Assembly: GCA_031119515.1 (NCBI GenBank)
Contig: JAVHXR010000032.1
Location: 2,643 to 13,300, forward strand
Length of the DNA stretch: 10,658 nucleotides
Reading direction: 5' to 3'
Source: Propionicimonas sp.
Lineage (GTDB): Bacteria > Actinomycetota > Actinomycetes > Propionibacteriales > Propionibacteriaceae
In this document: in pieces, positions 1-6,227 of the stretch
Numbering within the stretch: position 1 is the stretch's first letter
Layout: each line of letters starts with the position of its first letter
The notes under the pieces: generated by a model
What the model was told of the DNA's origin: nothing
What the model saw: the letters and a program-made list of their open reading frames with translations, nothing else
Database searches by the model: none
Made by a program: the position numbers and the translations under genes

Positions 1-762
1 CTTGAGCATGCCGGTGCAGGAACCCGAGGAGGACACGATCGTCAGCTCGCCACCGGCGGCGCGCAGGTCGTCGCAGAGCTTGAGGACGGCGGCCGAGGCC
101 TGGTCGAACAGGCCGTTCGACTGCTGGGCGAGGCCGCAGCAGCCCTGCTTCGGGACGATGACCTCGTAGCCGAGGTGTTCGAGCACCTCGATCGAGCGCT
201 TCGAGGTCTCCACCTCGAAGTACCCGCCCGCGCAGCCGTGGAAGAAGACCACCGGCCCGCGGGTCGCGGGGGTGGTGCGCGGCCCGCGCTTCTTCAGCCA
301 GCCCTGGATGGTCTGGGTCTGCGCCGGCGGCATCGGGGCGTCGGCGTGCACGCCGAAGACCTTCTCGACGACCTTGCGGATCGGCTTGTTCGCCAGCGCG
401 GCATTGGCCAGCGGCGCCACCGGGGTCATGAACGTGCCCATCAGGGTCGTGCGCGAGATCAGCTGGTCCCGGACGGGCATGTGGTCGGCCTTCATGACGG
501 CGCGCGCCTGCGAGTTCAGCTCGGCGATCTGGACGCCCTGGGGGCAGGCCAGGGTGCACGCGCCGCAGCTCGAGCAGTAGTCGAGCGAGTGGTCGACCGA
601 CTCGCCGTGCCGGTACCGCTCGGCCTGCGGGCCGACGAACTTCGGGCCCGAGAACAGCGGGGTGACCGCGGAGACGGGACAGACCGTCTCGCAGATGGTG
701 CACTTCACGCAGTGGTCGAGGCTCGCACGGGCGAACTCGTGTCCGGCGAACTCCAGGCTCAT
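1..762 (-). CDS. glpC: Anaerobic glycerol-3-phosphate dehydrogenase, iron-sulfur subunit C (partial, C-terminus outside window)
   Basis: This is the electron-transfer and membrane-anchoring subunit of the GlpABC complex; it passes electrons from the GlpAB catalytic dimer to menaquinone. The first 254 codons are in the window and the frame is still open at the left edge. Two ferredoxin-type [4Fe-4S] motifs are visible: C18, C21, C24, C28-P (CVKCTICETVCP) and C63, C66, C69, C73-P (CSSCGACTLACP). One CCG (heterodisulfide-reductase-like) cysteine domain follows, with C177 in HGCAGG, C208-C209-G and C249 in SGSCTGM. E. coli GlpC has about 396 residues, so about 140 residues with the second CCG repeat should lie outside. 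The ATG is chosen because GGAGG sits 7 nt upstream and its first bases overlap the glpB stop (ATGA), which implies translational coupling. Other CCG-domain proteins (LutA, GlcF, HdrD-like) share the motifs, but the glpA and glpB neighbours settle the identity. Confidence 0.95.
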   Translation of the reverse strand, partial: MSLEFAGHEFARASLDHCVKCTICETVCPVSAVTPLFSGPKFVGPQAERYRHGESVDHSLDYCSSCGACTLACPQGVQIAELNSQARAVMKADHMPVRDQLISRTTLMGTFMTPVAPLANAALANKPIRKVVEKVFGVHADAPMPPAQTQTIQGWLKKRGPRTTPATRGPVVFFHGCAGGYFEVETSKRSIEVLEHLGYEVIVPKQGCCGLAQQSNGLFDQASAAVLKLCDDLRAAGGELTIVSSSGSCTGMLK

Positions 763-2111
763 GCCGTTGCCTCCGTCTGGTCGGCCCGGGCTTGATCCGG
801 GATCTCTGTGGCCGGCGGGGATCCCGGCGCCGGCCGGGACGACGGGATGAGGGCGGCGGCGATCGCGTCCGCGGCCTTCACCGCGCTGCCCAGCGCGATG
901 CCCTCCCCCGACTTCTCGGTCCACCGATAGGCGCCCGCCAGGACACCTCCGGCCGCCCAGAGGTTCTGGTAGACCGGGCCGCCGCCGGGTGCGACGACCC
1001 GCATCGTGTCGTCGACCGCCACCCCGACCCCGAACAGCGGCTGTTCGGCTCCCCAGTAGTCGCCATGGACGAGTGCGGGGACGTCGGTGCCCGCCAGCGG
1101 CAGGCCGAAGATCGTCTCCTTCACCTCGTCGTGGGAGTCGAAGGACAGCGCACCGGACTCGAATCCGCCGGCGGCGAGCAGGAACGCGCTCCCGGCGAAC
1201 TCCCGCGGCGTCCCGGAGGTGGTGAACGACACCGCGGTCACCTTGCCGTCGGCCACCGACGGGGAGGTCGCCCAGCTGCCGTTGACGATCCTGACCCCGG
1301 CCGCCCGTGCGGCGGCGGTCAGCGCGAGGTTGAGCCGCATGCCCGGCACCGACGGCGGCGGCAGCGGGATCTCGAACACCGGGTGGCCGAGCAGCTCGGA
1401 CAGGTGCTGCCACGCGGTGCGGTCCTTCAGGCCGAGGACGGCCGGCAGGCCGACGGTCTCGCCCGCCTCGACCAGCGGCCTGAGCTCGGCGGCGAACCGC
1501 TCCCGGAAGGCCGGATCGTCGAACGCGCGGGCATAGGTGAGCCCGGAGGAGTCCGCCTCGCCCTGGCGGGCCGGGACGTCGATCGTGACCGCCCTGGCGG
1601 TCAGCTGGCCGCCGTCGAGCACGGCGCGGGACAGGTTGCCGGCGATCAGCCCCGCCGGGAAGTCCTTCAGCCGGCGCAGCCCGACGATCACGAACCGGGC
1701 TCCGGGGACGCAGCTGCCGGCCAGCATGCTCGGCTGCACCAGGCAGGTGGGTCGCACCGCCCCGACGGCGGTCGGCAGCAGGACGTTCGCGTCGGCCTCG
1801 CCGACCAGCAGGTCCGGGCCCAGCTCCTCGCGCAGGAACTCCACCCCGGCGCGCACCGCGTCCGCCCCGATCCGGGCGTACGGGTGGGACGGCTGCGCGG
1901 CGGCCAGCTCGCCGAGCCCGGTGAGCGGGTCGGCGACCCGCAGGCCGCGGTCGGCGGCGGTCTGGTAGCCGAGCACGTCCACGGTGCCCTGGGACAGCTG
2001 CAGCCCGCCGATCCCCTTGGTCAGCAAGGTGACGCCGACTCCGGCGCGCGCCAGCCGCAGGGCTGCGGTCAGGCCCGCCACCCCGGCGCCGATCACGATC
2101 ACGCGGCTCAC
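759..2111 (-). CDS. glpB: Anaerobic glycerol-3-phosphate dehydrogenase, flavoprotein subunit B
   Basis: This is the second flavin subunit of GlpABC; with GlpA it forms the soluble catalytic dimer that oxidises sn-glycerol-3-phosphate to dihydroxyacetone phosphate. The protein has 450 residues against about 419 in E. coli. An N-terminal Rossmann dinucleotide fold is seen at residues 4-28, with GAGVAG at 8-13. The stretch TKGIGGLQLSQGTVDVLGY follows and aligns by eye with the flavin-contact region of GlpB. The C-terminal part carries AAGGVLAGAY and GIALGSAVKAADAIA, as expected for the closing half of the FAD fold. The last 30 or so residues are Pro/Ala-rich and look like a disordered tail that makes it longer than E. 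coli GlpB. The GTG start is chosen over longer in-frame extensions because those would overlap glpA by hundreds of bases, because GTG overlaps the glpA stop (GTGA), and because GAGG lies 7 nt upstream. Confidence 0.94.
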   Translation of the reverse strand: MSRVIVIGAGVAGLTAALRLARAGVGVTLLTKGIGGLQLSQGTVDVLGYQTAADRGLRVADPLTGLGELAAAQPSHPYARIGADAVRAGVEFLREELGPDLLVGEADANVLLPTAVGAVRPTCLVQPSMLAGSCVPGARFVIVGLRRLKDFPAGLIAGNLSRAVLDGGQLTARAVTIDVPARQGEADSSGLTYARAFDDPAFRERFAAELRPLVEAGETVGLPAVLGLKDRTAWQHLSELLGHPVFEIPLPPPSVPGMRLNLALTAAARAAGVRIVNGSWATSPSVADGKVTAVSFTTSGTPREFAGSAFLLAAGGFESGALSFDSHDEVKETIFGLPLAGTDVPALVHGDYWGAEQPLFGVGVAVDDTMRVVAPGGGPVYQNLWAAGGVLAGAYRWTEKSGEGIALGSAVKAADAIAAALIPSSRPAPGSPPATEIPDQARADQTEATA

Positions 2112-3685
2112 AGTTCCACCTCGGTCTCGGGCTGGGGCAGGTGCTCGACGTCGAGCGTGCCCTGGAAGATCCAGTTGTCGAGGGCGGCCTGGCGCAACTG
2201 GTCGCCGTAGAGGATCGGCCACAGCCCGATCCAGCGGTTCTTCAGGAACAGCCGCAGCAGGCCGGTCGCGCGCTCGAGGTCGATGTGCCCGGTGTCGAGG
2301 GCGATCCCGGTCGCCCTGGTCGAGCAGAACCCGCCCTGGCAGGGCCCCATGCCGAGGCGGAGCTGGCGGCGGATGTCGTCGAAGCTGGCGTCCGGCTGGT
2401 CCTCCCAGGCCTTGATGAACATCGAGCGGCTCATCAGCTCGCACTCGCAGATGATCTGGTCGTCGAGCCGGTCCTCCTCGCGATCGTGGAGGCGGTGGGT
2501 GACGTGGTAGTTCTTGCCGTTCTCCGAGCCGGGGACCACCTCGTCCGCGGTTCGGCAGGCCCGGGTCTCGCCGAGCTTGCGGCACATCTCGTCGACGATG
2601 TGTTCGGCCATCAGGCGGTAGGTGGTCAGCTTGCCGCCGCCGATCGTCAGCATGCCCTCGAGGCCGTCCCGCTCGGCGTGGTCGATCACCGCCATGCCAC
2701 GGCTCATGTGCCGGGTGTCGGAGGACGAGACCCGCTTGTCCTTGATCAGCGGACGCGCGCCCGCCCAGGCGTGCAGCGCGCGCGACCTGCGGAAGCCGGG
2801 GACCAGGATCTCGCCCGCGTCCAGCATCTGCTGCACCTCCTCGCGGGGGATCGCGAGGGCGTCGGGATCCTCGACCTTGACGTCGGTGGTGCCGATGATG
2901 CAGACGGTGTGCACCGGGACCAGGATGTCGCCGTCGGCGGGGTAGATCAGGCGGTTGATCACCCGGTTCACCAGGCGGTGGTTCATCGCCACCATGATCC
3001 CGCGGCCCGGGACGACCTCGACGGGTTCGCAGTCGGCCATCCCGGCGACCTGGCCGGCCCAGGGGCCGGCGCAGTTGAGTACGAAGGTGCAGTCGATCCG
3101 GACGTCCTCGCCGTCCTTGAGGTCGGTGGCGTAGACGGCGGACACCTGGCCGCCGTCCCGCTCGATCCGGGTGACGCGGTGGTAGGTGAGGACCTTCGCG
3201 CCGTAGGCCATCGCGGACCGCGCCGCGCCCCAGATCATCTGCCAGCCGTCGACCGAGCCGTCCTGCACCTCGATCGCGCGCAGGATGCCGGGGTTGAGCC
3301 GGGGCTCGTTGCGCAGCGCCTCAGCGACGCTGATCTCGCGGGCCGGGACGCGGGTGGCCGCGGCACCGCCGAGGAACTTGTCGGCGAACTCGGGGTCGTC
3401 CCCCGGCGCGGTGACGAAGTAGCCGCCGGTCGTCTCCACGGCGTCGGCATGGATGCGGGTGACGATCGCGTTCTCCTCGGCGCACTCGGTGGCCGAGCCC
3501 GGGTCGCTCACCACGTAGCGTCCGCCCGAGTGCAGCAGGCCGTGGAAGCGGCCCGAGGTCCCCTGTCCGAGGTCGGCCCGGTCCAGCAGGACGGCGGAGT
3601 AGCCGCGCATCGCGACATCCCGAACCACGCCCACGCCGGTTGAGCCGCCGCCGATCACCACGACGTCGACAGCCAGTTTGCGCAC
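2108..3685 (-). CDS. glpA: Anaerobic glycerol-3-phosphate dehydrogenase, FAD subunit A
   Basis: This is the catalytic FAD subunit that oxidises glycerol-3-phosphate and hands electrons to GlpB/GlpC. It has 525 residues (E. coli GlpA about 542). The DAO-type FAD domain begins at residue 6 (VDVVVIGGGSTGVGV, with G12, G14, G17) and continues through GTSGRFHGLLHSGGRYV, typical of the GlpA/GlpD family. The C-terminus carries a BFD-like [2Fe-2S] domain with C413, C415, C449 and C454 (CEC ... GMGPCQGGFC). Aerobic GlpD lacks this domain, so the gene is glpA and not glpD. The GTG start has GGAGG 4 nt upstream, and the Rossmann fold begins immediately after it. It is first in the operon glpA-glpB-glpC; 242 bp separate it from the upstream, co-oriented SorC regulator, enough for its own promoter. 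Regulation is probably by that SorC protein (see the inverted repeat at 3790-3803). Confidence 0.96.
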   Translation of the reverse strand: MRKLAVDVVVIGGGSTGVGVVRDVAMRGYSAVLLDRADLGQGTSGRFHGLLHSGGRYVVSDPGSATECAEENAIVTRIHADAVETTGGYFVTAPGDDPEFADKFLGGAAATRVPAREISVAEALRNEPRLNPGILRAIEVQDGSVDGWQMIWGAARSAMAYGAKVLTYHRVTRIERDGGQVSAVYATDLKDGEDVRIDCTFVLNCAGPWAGQVAGMADCEPVEVVPGRGIMVAMNHRLVNRVINRLIYPADGDILVPVHTVCIIGTTDVKVEDPDALAIPREEVQQMLDAGEILVPGFRRSRALHAWAGARPLIKDKRVSSSDTRHMSRGMAVIDHAERDGLEGMLTIGGGKLTTYRLMAEHIVDEMCRKLGETRACRTADEVVPGSENGKNYHVTHRLHDREEDRLDDQIICECELMSRSMFIKAWEDQPDASFDDIRRQLRLGMGPCQGGFCSTRATGIALDTGHIDLERATGLLRLFLKNRWIGLWPILYGDQLRQAALDNWIFQGTLDVEHLPQPETEVEL

Positions 3686-3743
3686 GAAACCTCCGATCCG
3701 GACAACCCCGTCCAGGACCCCTTGCGAAGGCGCCCTGTCCGTC

Positions 3744-3773
3744 AGGCTAAGTCAGCGGGGGTGGCCCGACCAA
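3744..3773 (-). promoter_or_regulatory. Candidate glpA promoter (proximal)
   Basis: Read on the minus strand, TTGGTC (3768-3773), an 18-bp spacer and TAGCCT (3744-3749) resemble a housekeeping-type -35 and -10 (TAnnnT). Transcription would begin near 3737, about 50 nt before the glpA GTG. A second candidate lies further upstream: TTGACG (3830-3835), a 17-bp spacer and the poorer TGAACG (3807-3812). The second would place the inverted repeat at 3790-3803 on its start site. Both are pattern matches only. Confidence 0.4.
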
Positions 3774-3789
3774 TGGCCCGGCGAACATC

Positions 3790-3803
3790 GTGCAGACGTG
3801 CAC
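3790..3803. promoter_or_regulatory. Candidate SorC-type operator upstream of glpA
   Basis: GTGCA-GACG-TGCAC is an inverted repeat with 5-bp arms and a 4-bp spacer. The minus-strand text TGTGCACG found here is also found at the repeat upstream of the SorC-family gene (4901-4914). GAAC (3783-3786) and GTTC (3808-3811) flank the site on either side, giving a longer, imperfect dyad. Regulator identity is inferred from proximity and from the sharing. Confidence 0.45.
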
Positions 3804-3890
3804 ATCCGTTCATCGAGGGTGAGCAAAAGCGTCAACAGGGGGTGTCGGAGGCCGTCGCAGCGGGGCTGGCGGGGACCCGCACCCGGGGAA

Positions 3891-3923
3891 ACCGCCGGAC
3901 CGTGGACGTGGCCCGCCGGCGGC
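3891..3923 (-). terminator. Possible terminator or attenuator after the SorC-family gene
   Basis: Just past the regulator's stop codon (TGA at 3928-3930), the minus strand forms an 8-bp GC stem (GCCGCCGG at 3916-3923 with CCGGCGGT at 3891-3898, one G-T pair). The loop is 17 nt and TTTCCCC follows. The loop is large and the U-tract short, so this is a weak terminator at best. It may only partly separate the regulator transcript from glpABC. Confidence 0.3.
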
Positions 3924-3927
3924 TGCG

Positions 3928-4884
3928 TCAGAGCCGGGCGCGCTCGGCGATCGCCCGGGCCGTCCCCTCGTCGATGACCAGATCCGTCGCCGTGCCGGCC
4001 CGCAACGCGCCGACCACGGCCGGTGCCCGCGACGGGTCGGCCACGACGCAGATCCGGCGCGGGACGTTCTGCAGTTCCGACGGCGTCAGGCCGGTCGCCC
4101 GCGAGTTGTAGTCGATGTCGGCGTAGGAGCCGTCCTCCCGCAGCAGGACGGTGCAGACGTCCCCGACCACCCCGTCGGTGGCGAGCTTGTGCATGTCGCT
4201 GGAGTCCATGTAGCCGGCGGAGTAGACGTGGGACGGCACGGAGCCCTGCAGCGAACCGACGCCGAACACCGCGAGGTCGAGACGGGAGTGCAGCCGCAGC
4301 ACGTTCTGCACCGAGCGCTCCCGCCACATCGCCTCCTTGGTGGCGGCGTAGTCGAAGAAGGCCGGCACCGGGAACAGCACGACCTTGGAGTCGAAGGCGT
4401 CCCCGATCGACTGCAGGATCTCGCCGATGTAGGGGATCCCGGAGCTGCGCTGGTTCGCTCCGCCGTTCATCTGCACCACCGTCGAGCCGACCAGCGGCCG
4501 GCGGCCGAGGTGCCGGACGACGTGGGCCAGCGTCACGCCCCAGGCGACCCCGATCAGCTGGTGGTCCTCGACCGCCTCGGTGAAGATCCGGCCGGCCAGC
4601 CGGGCGACCTGGTCGAAGCGGAGGTTCTCGTTGGCGCTGTCCCGGACCGGCACCAGGTGCACCCGGACGCCGAAGGCGCTGGCCAGGGTGGCGGCCAGCG
4701 GGGACTGCGACCCGGTGTGGTCGGCCAGGCTGATCCGCACCAGGCCGGACTCCCTGGCCTCCTTCAGCAGCCGCGAGACCGAGGAGCGGGAGAGCCTCAG
4801 CTGGTGGGCGATCGACTCCATCGTCTCGCCCTGTATGTAGTAGCGAGTGGCGGCTTGGTACATCTCCTCGTACCGGTCGTTCAT
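3928..4884 (-). CDS. SorC-family transcriptional regulator, likely glycerol/glycerol-3-phosphate responsive
   Basis: This is a DNA-binding regulator of the SorC (sugar-binding) family, 318 residues, the usual length for the family. The N-terminal helix-turn-helix spans about residues 20-47 (METHIONINE-22 onward, ESIAHQLRLSRSSVSRLLKE). It is followed from about residue 62 to 316 by the SorC effector domain, a sugar-phosphate-isomerase-like fold. Visible landmarks of that domain are IGVAWGVTLA (111-120), the aromatic VLFPVPAFFDYA stretch (169-180), FGVGSL (207-212) and GVVGDVC (238-244). ATG 4884 is preferred to the in-frame GTG at 4905, because AAGGG lies 7 nt before the ATG and the GTG would fall inside the inverted repeat. 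It stands between the divergent glpF-glpK genes and co-oriented glpABC, so control of glycerol use is the natural inference; the ligand is not readable from the sequence. GlpR (DeoR) and GylR (IclR) are different families. Confidence 0.9.
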   Translation of the reverse strand: MNDRYEEMYQAATRYYIQGETMESIAHQLRLSRSSVSRLLKEARESGLVRISLADHTGSQSPLAATLASAFGVRVHLVPVRDSANENLRFDQVARLAGRIFTEAVEDHQLIGVAWGVTLAHVVRHLGRRPLVGSTVVQMNGGANQRSSGIPYIGEILQSIGDAFDSKVVLFPVPAFFDYAATKEAMWRERSVQNVLRLHSRLDLAVFGVGSLQGSVPSHVYSAGYMDSSDMHKLATDGVVGDVCTVLLREDGSYADIDYNSRATGLTPSELQNVPRRICVVADPSRAPAVVGALRAGTATDLVIDEGTARAIAERARL

Positions 4885-4900
4885 ACCGCCACCCTTTCGT

Positions 4901-4914
4901 TGCACGTTCGTGCA
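4901..4914. promoter_or_regulatory. Candidate autoregulatory operator of the SorC-family gene
   Basis: TGCACG-TT-CGTGCA is a perfect inverted repeat with 6-bp arms and a 2-bp centre. It lies 16 bp before the regulator's ATG and immediately downstream of a candidate -10, so a bound protein would cover the start site. It shares TGTGCACG (minus strand) with the dyad upstream of glpA. Autorepression is inferred. Confidence 0.55.
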
Positions 4915-4916
4915 CA

Positions 4917-4946
4917 GGTCTAGCGCATGCGTTCAACCCTAAGCAA
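4917..4946 (-). promoter_or_regulatory. Candidate promoter of the SorC-family gene
   Basis: On the minus strand TTGCTT (4941-4946), an 18-bp spacer and TAGACC (4917-4922) form a moderate -35/-10 pair. The predicted start is close to 4910, within the inverted repeat at 4901-4914. The -10 matches the consensus at only three positions, so this is tentative. Confidence 0.35.
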
Positions 4947-5313
4947 GATGGTGCCAACGGGAGGGGTGCGCGTCGTGCCTCGCCTCCCTTGTGGTTCAGG
5001 GTACGAAGGAGTCAGATGAACCTCTCGGCGGTCACCGCGCGAGCGCGTTCCGAATTCCTTCCCGGCATCAAGGGTGAAGCCGACCCCGCTGGCCACCGCG
5101 ATACCCCCCGCTCGAGCCCTCGGGTCTCGGCGAGCGGGTGGGAGTACGAGACCCCGGTGCCGCAGTTCGGGCGCCGCCATGTCCGGCGTGCGGAGCTGGT
5201 CTCCAGCCACCCCGGTCCCCAACGTCTGCTGGCCCCCCGTCCGCCGAGCTACGTGGTGCTCGAAACGGGGATCCGCTCCCGAGCCGGCGACGTCTCCACT
5301 CCTTCTCCTAGCT
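4947..5313. other. Long divergent intergenic stretch between the SorC-family gene and glpF
   Basis: No convincing gene is seen here. The clearest structure is a hairpin at 5107-5138: CCCGCTCG (5107-5114) pairs with CGAGCGGG (5131-5138) around a 16-nt loop that can fold further. A possible small ORF (5016-5318) is listed separately. The region has no tRNA-like or known riboswitch consensus that I recognise. It is too long to be explained by two ordinary promoters alone, so an untranslated leader, a small RNA or extra regulator sites are possible. Confidence 0.5.
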
Positions 5314-5318
5314 GTTGA
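5016..5318 (+). CDS. Doubtful small ORF, 100 codons, no recognisable family
   Basis: The only positive sign is a near-ideal ribosome binding site: AAGGAG at 5006-5011, 4 nt before the ATG. The predicted 100-residue product is rich in Arg, Pro and Ser and has no membrane segment, signal peptide or motif I recognise. About 78% of third codon positions are G or C, only a little above positions one and two; the flanking glp genes are much more strongly biased. That argues against selection for coding. It would end 73 bp before the glpF start, overlapping the inverted repeat at 5314. It could equally be a chance open frame in a GC-rich leader. Confidence 0.2.
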   Translation: MNLSAVTARARSEFLPGIKGEADPAGHRDTPRSSPRVSASGWEYETPVPQFGRRHVRRAELVSSHPGPQRLLAPRPPSYVVLETGIRSRAGDVSTPSPSC

Positions 5319-5329
5319 CTCAAGACAAC
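5314..5329. promoter_or_regulatory. Candidate operator overlapping the -35 of glpF
   Basis: GTTGACTCAAGACAAC is an imperfect 16-bp palindrome; the pattern GTTGnCTnnAGnCAAC is symmetric outside four central or flanking bases. It contains TTGACT (5315-5320), which could serve as the -35 of a glpF promoter. CCTAAG (5340-5345) or TAAGAG (5342-5347) downstream is a poor, over-spaced -10. The palindrome does not resemble the TGCACG repeats near glpA and the SorC gene, so a different regulator is possible. Confidence 0.4.
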
Positions 5330-5358
5330 AACTGCGTCCCCTAAGAGACGCCCTAACT

Positions 5359-5376
5359 GACACCAGGTCAGGTGTC
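5359..5376 (+). promoter_or_regulatory. Inverted repeat just before the glpF ribosome binding site
   Basis: GACACC-AGGTCA-GGTGTC has perfect 6-bp arms and a 6-bp centre. It ends directly before GGAAAG (5377-5382), the probable glpF Shine-Dalgarno sequence. It could be an operator, or an mRNA hairpin that limits ribosome access to glpF. Confidence 0.4.
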
Positions 5377-5391
5377 GGAAAGTGAGCAATC

Positions 5392-6156
5392 GTGACTCTG
5401 GGCACGATCTTCCTGTCGGAGACCGTTGGCACGGCAATCCTGTTGCTGCTCGGTGCCGGCGTTGTCGCCAATAACATCCTCCCGAAGACCAAGGGATTCG
5501 GTACCGGCGCCCTTCACATCAACTGGGGCTGGGGTATCGCGGTCTTCGCCGGTGTCCTCGTCTCCTACAAGTCGGGCGGCCACCTGAACCCCGCCGTCAC
5601 CCTGGGCGTCGTCGCCTCGGGTGCGAAGGAGTTCGTCCCGGGCATCGCGGTCGACGCCGCGTCCATCGCGACCTACATCGGCGCGCAGTTCGTCGGTGCC
5701 TTCATCGGTGCCACGCTCGCCTGGCTGGCCTACAAGACCCACTTCGACCAGGACGCGCCTGACGGCGTCAAGCTGGGCGTGTTCTCGACGGGTCCGGAGA
5801 TCCGCAGCTACGCGTGGAACACCGTCACCGAGATCCTCGGCACCTTCGTGCTGGTCTTCGTCGTGCTGGCCGCCGGCCACTGGGGCGACTCGGCCACCAA
5901 GACCCCGGGCGGCCTCGGCTGGCTCGGCGCTCTCGGTGTCGCGCTGCTGATCGTCGGTATCGGCGCCTCCCTCGGCGGCCCGACCGGCTACGCCATCAAC
6001 CCGGCTCGTGACCTCGGCCCGCGCATCGCGCACGCCGTCCTCCCGATCCCGAACAAGGGCGGCTCCGACTGGAGCTACTCCTGGGTCCCGGTCGTCGGCC
6101 CGATCATCGGTGGTGTGCTCGCCGGCCTGCTCGCCGGCTTCCTGCTGCCGGCCTGA
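5392..6156 (+). CDS. glpF: Glycerol uptake facilitator (aquaglyceroporin, MIP family)
   Basis: This is an inner-membrane channel that lets glycerol enter by facilitated diffusion so that GlpK can trap it. It has 254 residues with the six-helix MIP pattern and both half-helix NPA motifs: N66-P67-A68 (GGHLNPAVTLG) and N203-P204-A205 (GYAINPARDLGPR). Asp207 after NPAR is a mark of glycerol-conducting members. Judged by eye against E. coli GlpF, the selectivity filter is W45, Y200 and R206, with Tyr where E. coli has Phe200. Hydrophobic stretches are seen at about 8-28, 43-60, 88-114, 143-161, 177-195 and 231-253. GTG is the start: GGAAAG lies 9 nt upstream and no better in-frame start exists. 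It is followed by glpK on the same strand. Codon use is strongly biased to C-ending triplets, consistent with high expression. Confidence 0.96.
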   Translation: MTLGTIFLSETVGTAILLLLGAGVVANNILPKTKGFGTGALHINWGWGIAVFAGVLVSYKSGGHLNPAVTLGVVASGAKEFVPGIAVDAASIATYIGAQFVGAFIGATLAWLAYKTHFDQDAPDGVKLGVFSTGPEIRSYAWNTVTEILGTFVLVFVVLAAGHWGDSATKTPGGLGWLGALGVALLIVGIGASLGGPTGYAINPARDLGPRIAHAVLPIPNKGGSDWSYSWVPVVGPIIGGVLAGLLAGFLLPA

Positions 6157-6165
6157 TGCGGTGAC

Positions 6166-6196
6166 GGACGGGTGGGCCGCACCGGCCCACCCGTCC
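6166..6196 (+). terminator. Strong hairpin between glpF and glpK (first)
   Basis: GGACGGGTGGGCCG (6166-6179) pairs perfectly with CGGCCCACCCGTCC (6183-6196) across a 3-nt loop, CAC. It begins 9 nt after the glpF stop. There is no U-tract, so it may be a partial terminator of the type common in high-GC genomes, or a stabilising 3' end for a glpF-only mRNA. Confidence 0.6.
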
Positions 6197-6227
6197 CCAC
6201 CCACTGATCGCCCCCACAACAACCCAA

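Noticed and set aside
792..2210. Plus-strand open frame of 472 codons over glpB
   Set aside because: It is antisense to a clear GlpB and its product is a low-complexity Arg/Gly/Ala/Asp mix without any motif. It arises from the GC-rich codon bias of the true gene.
2112..2585. N-terminal extension of glpB by 158 codons
   Set aside because: It would overlap most of the 3' end of glpA, has shadow-like composition, and starts far before the Rossmann fold. The GTG at 2111 has a ribosome binding site and a coupled overlap.
2141..3643. Plus-strand open frame of 500 codons over glpA
   Set aside because: It is antisense to a complete GlpA with FAD and [2Fe-2S] motifs; composition is typical of a mirror frame.
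3752..4957. Minus-strand open frame of 401 codons in another frame of the SorC gene
   Set aside because: Arg/Ala/Gly/Pro-rich, no domain, and conflicts with the recognisable HTH and SorC domain in the correct frame.
4920..5492. Minus-strand open frame of 190 codons across the intergenic region and the 5' end of glpF
   Set aside because: It overlaps the glpF start on the opposite strand, has no ribosome binding site that I can see, and carries no family motif.
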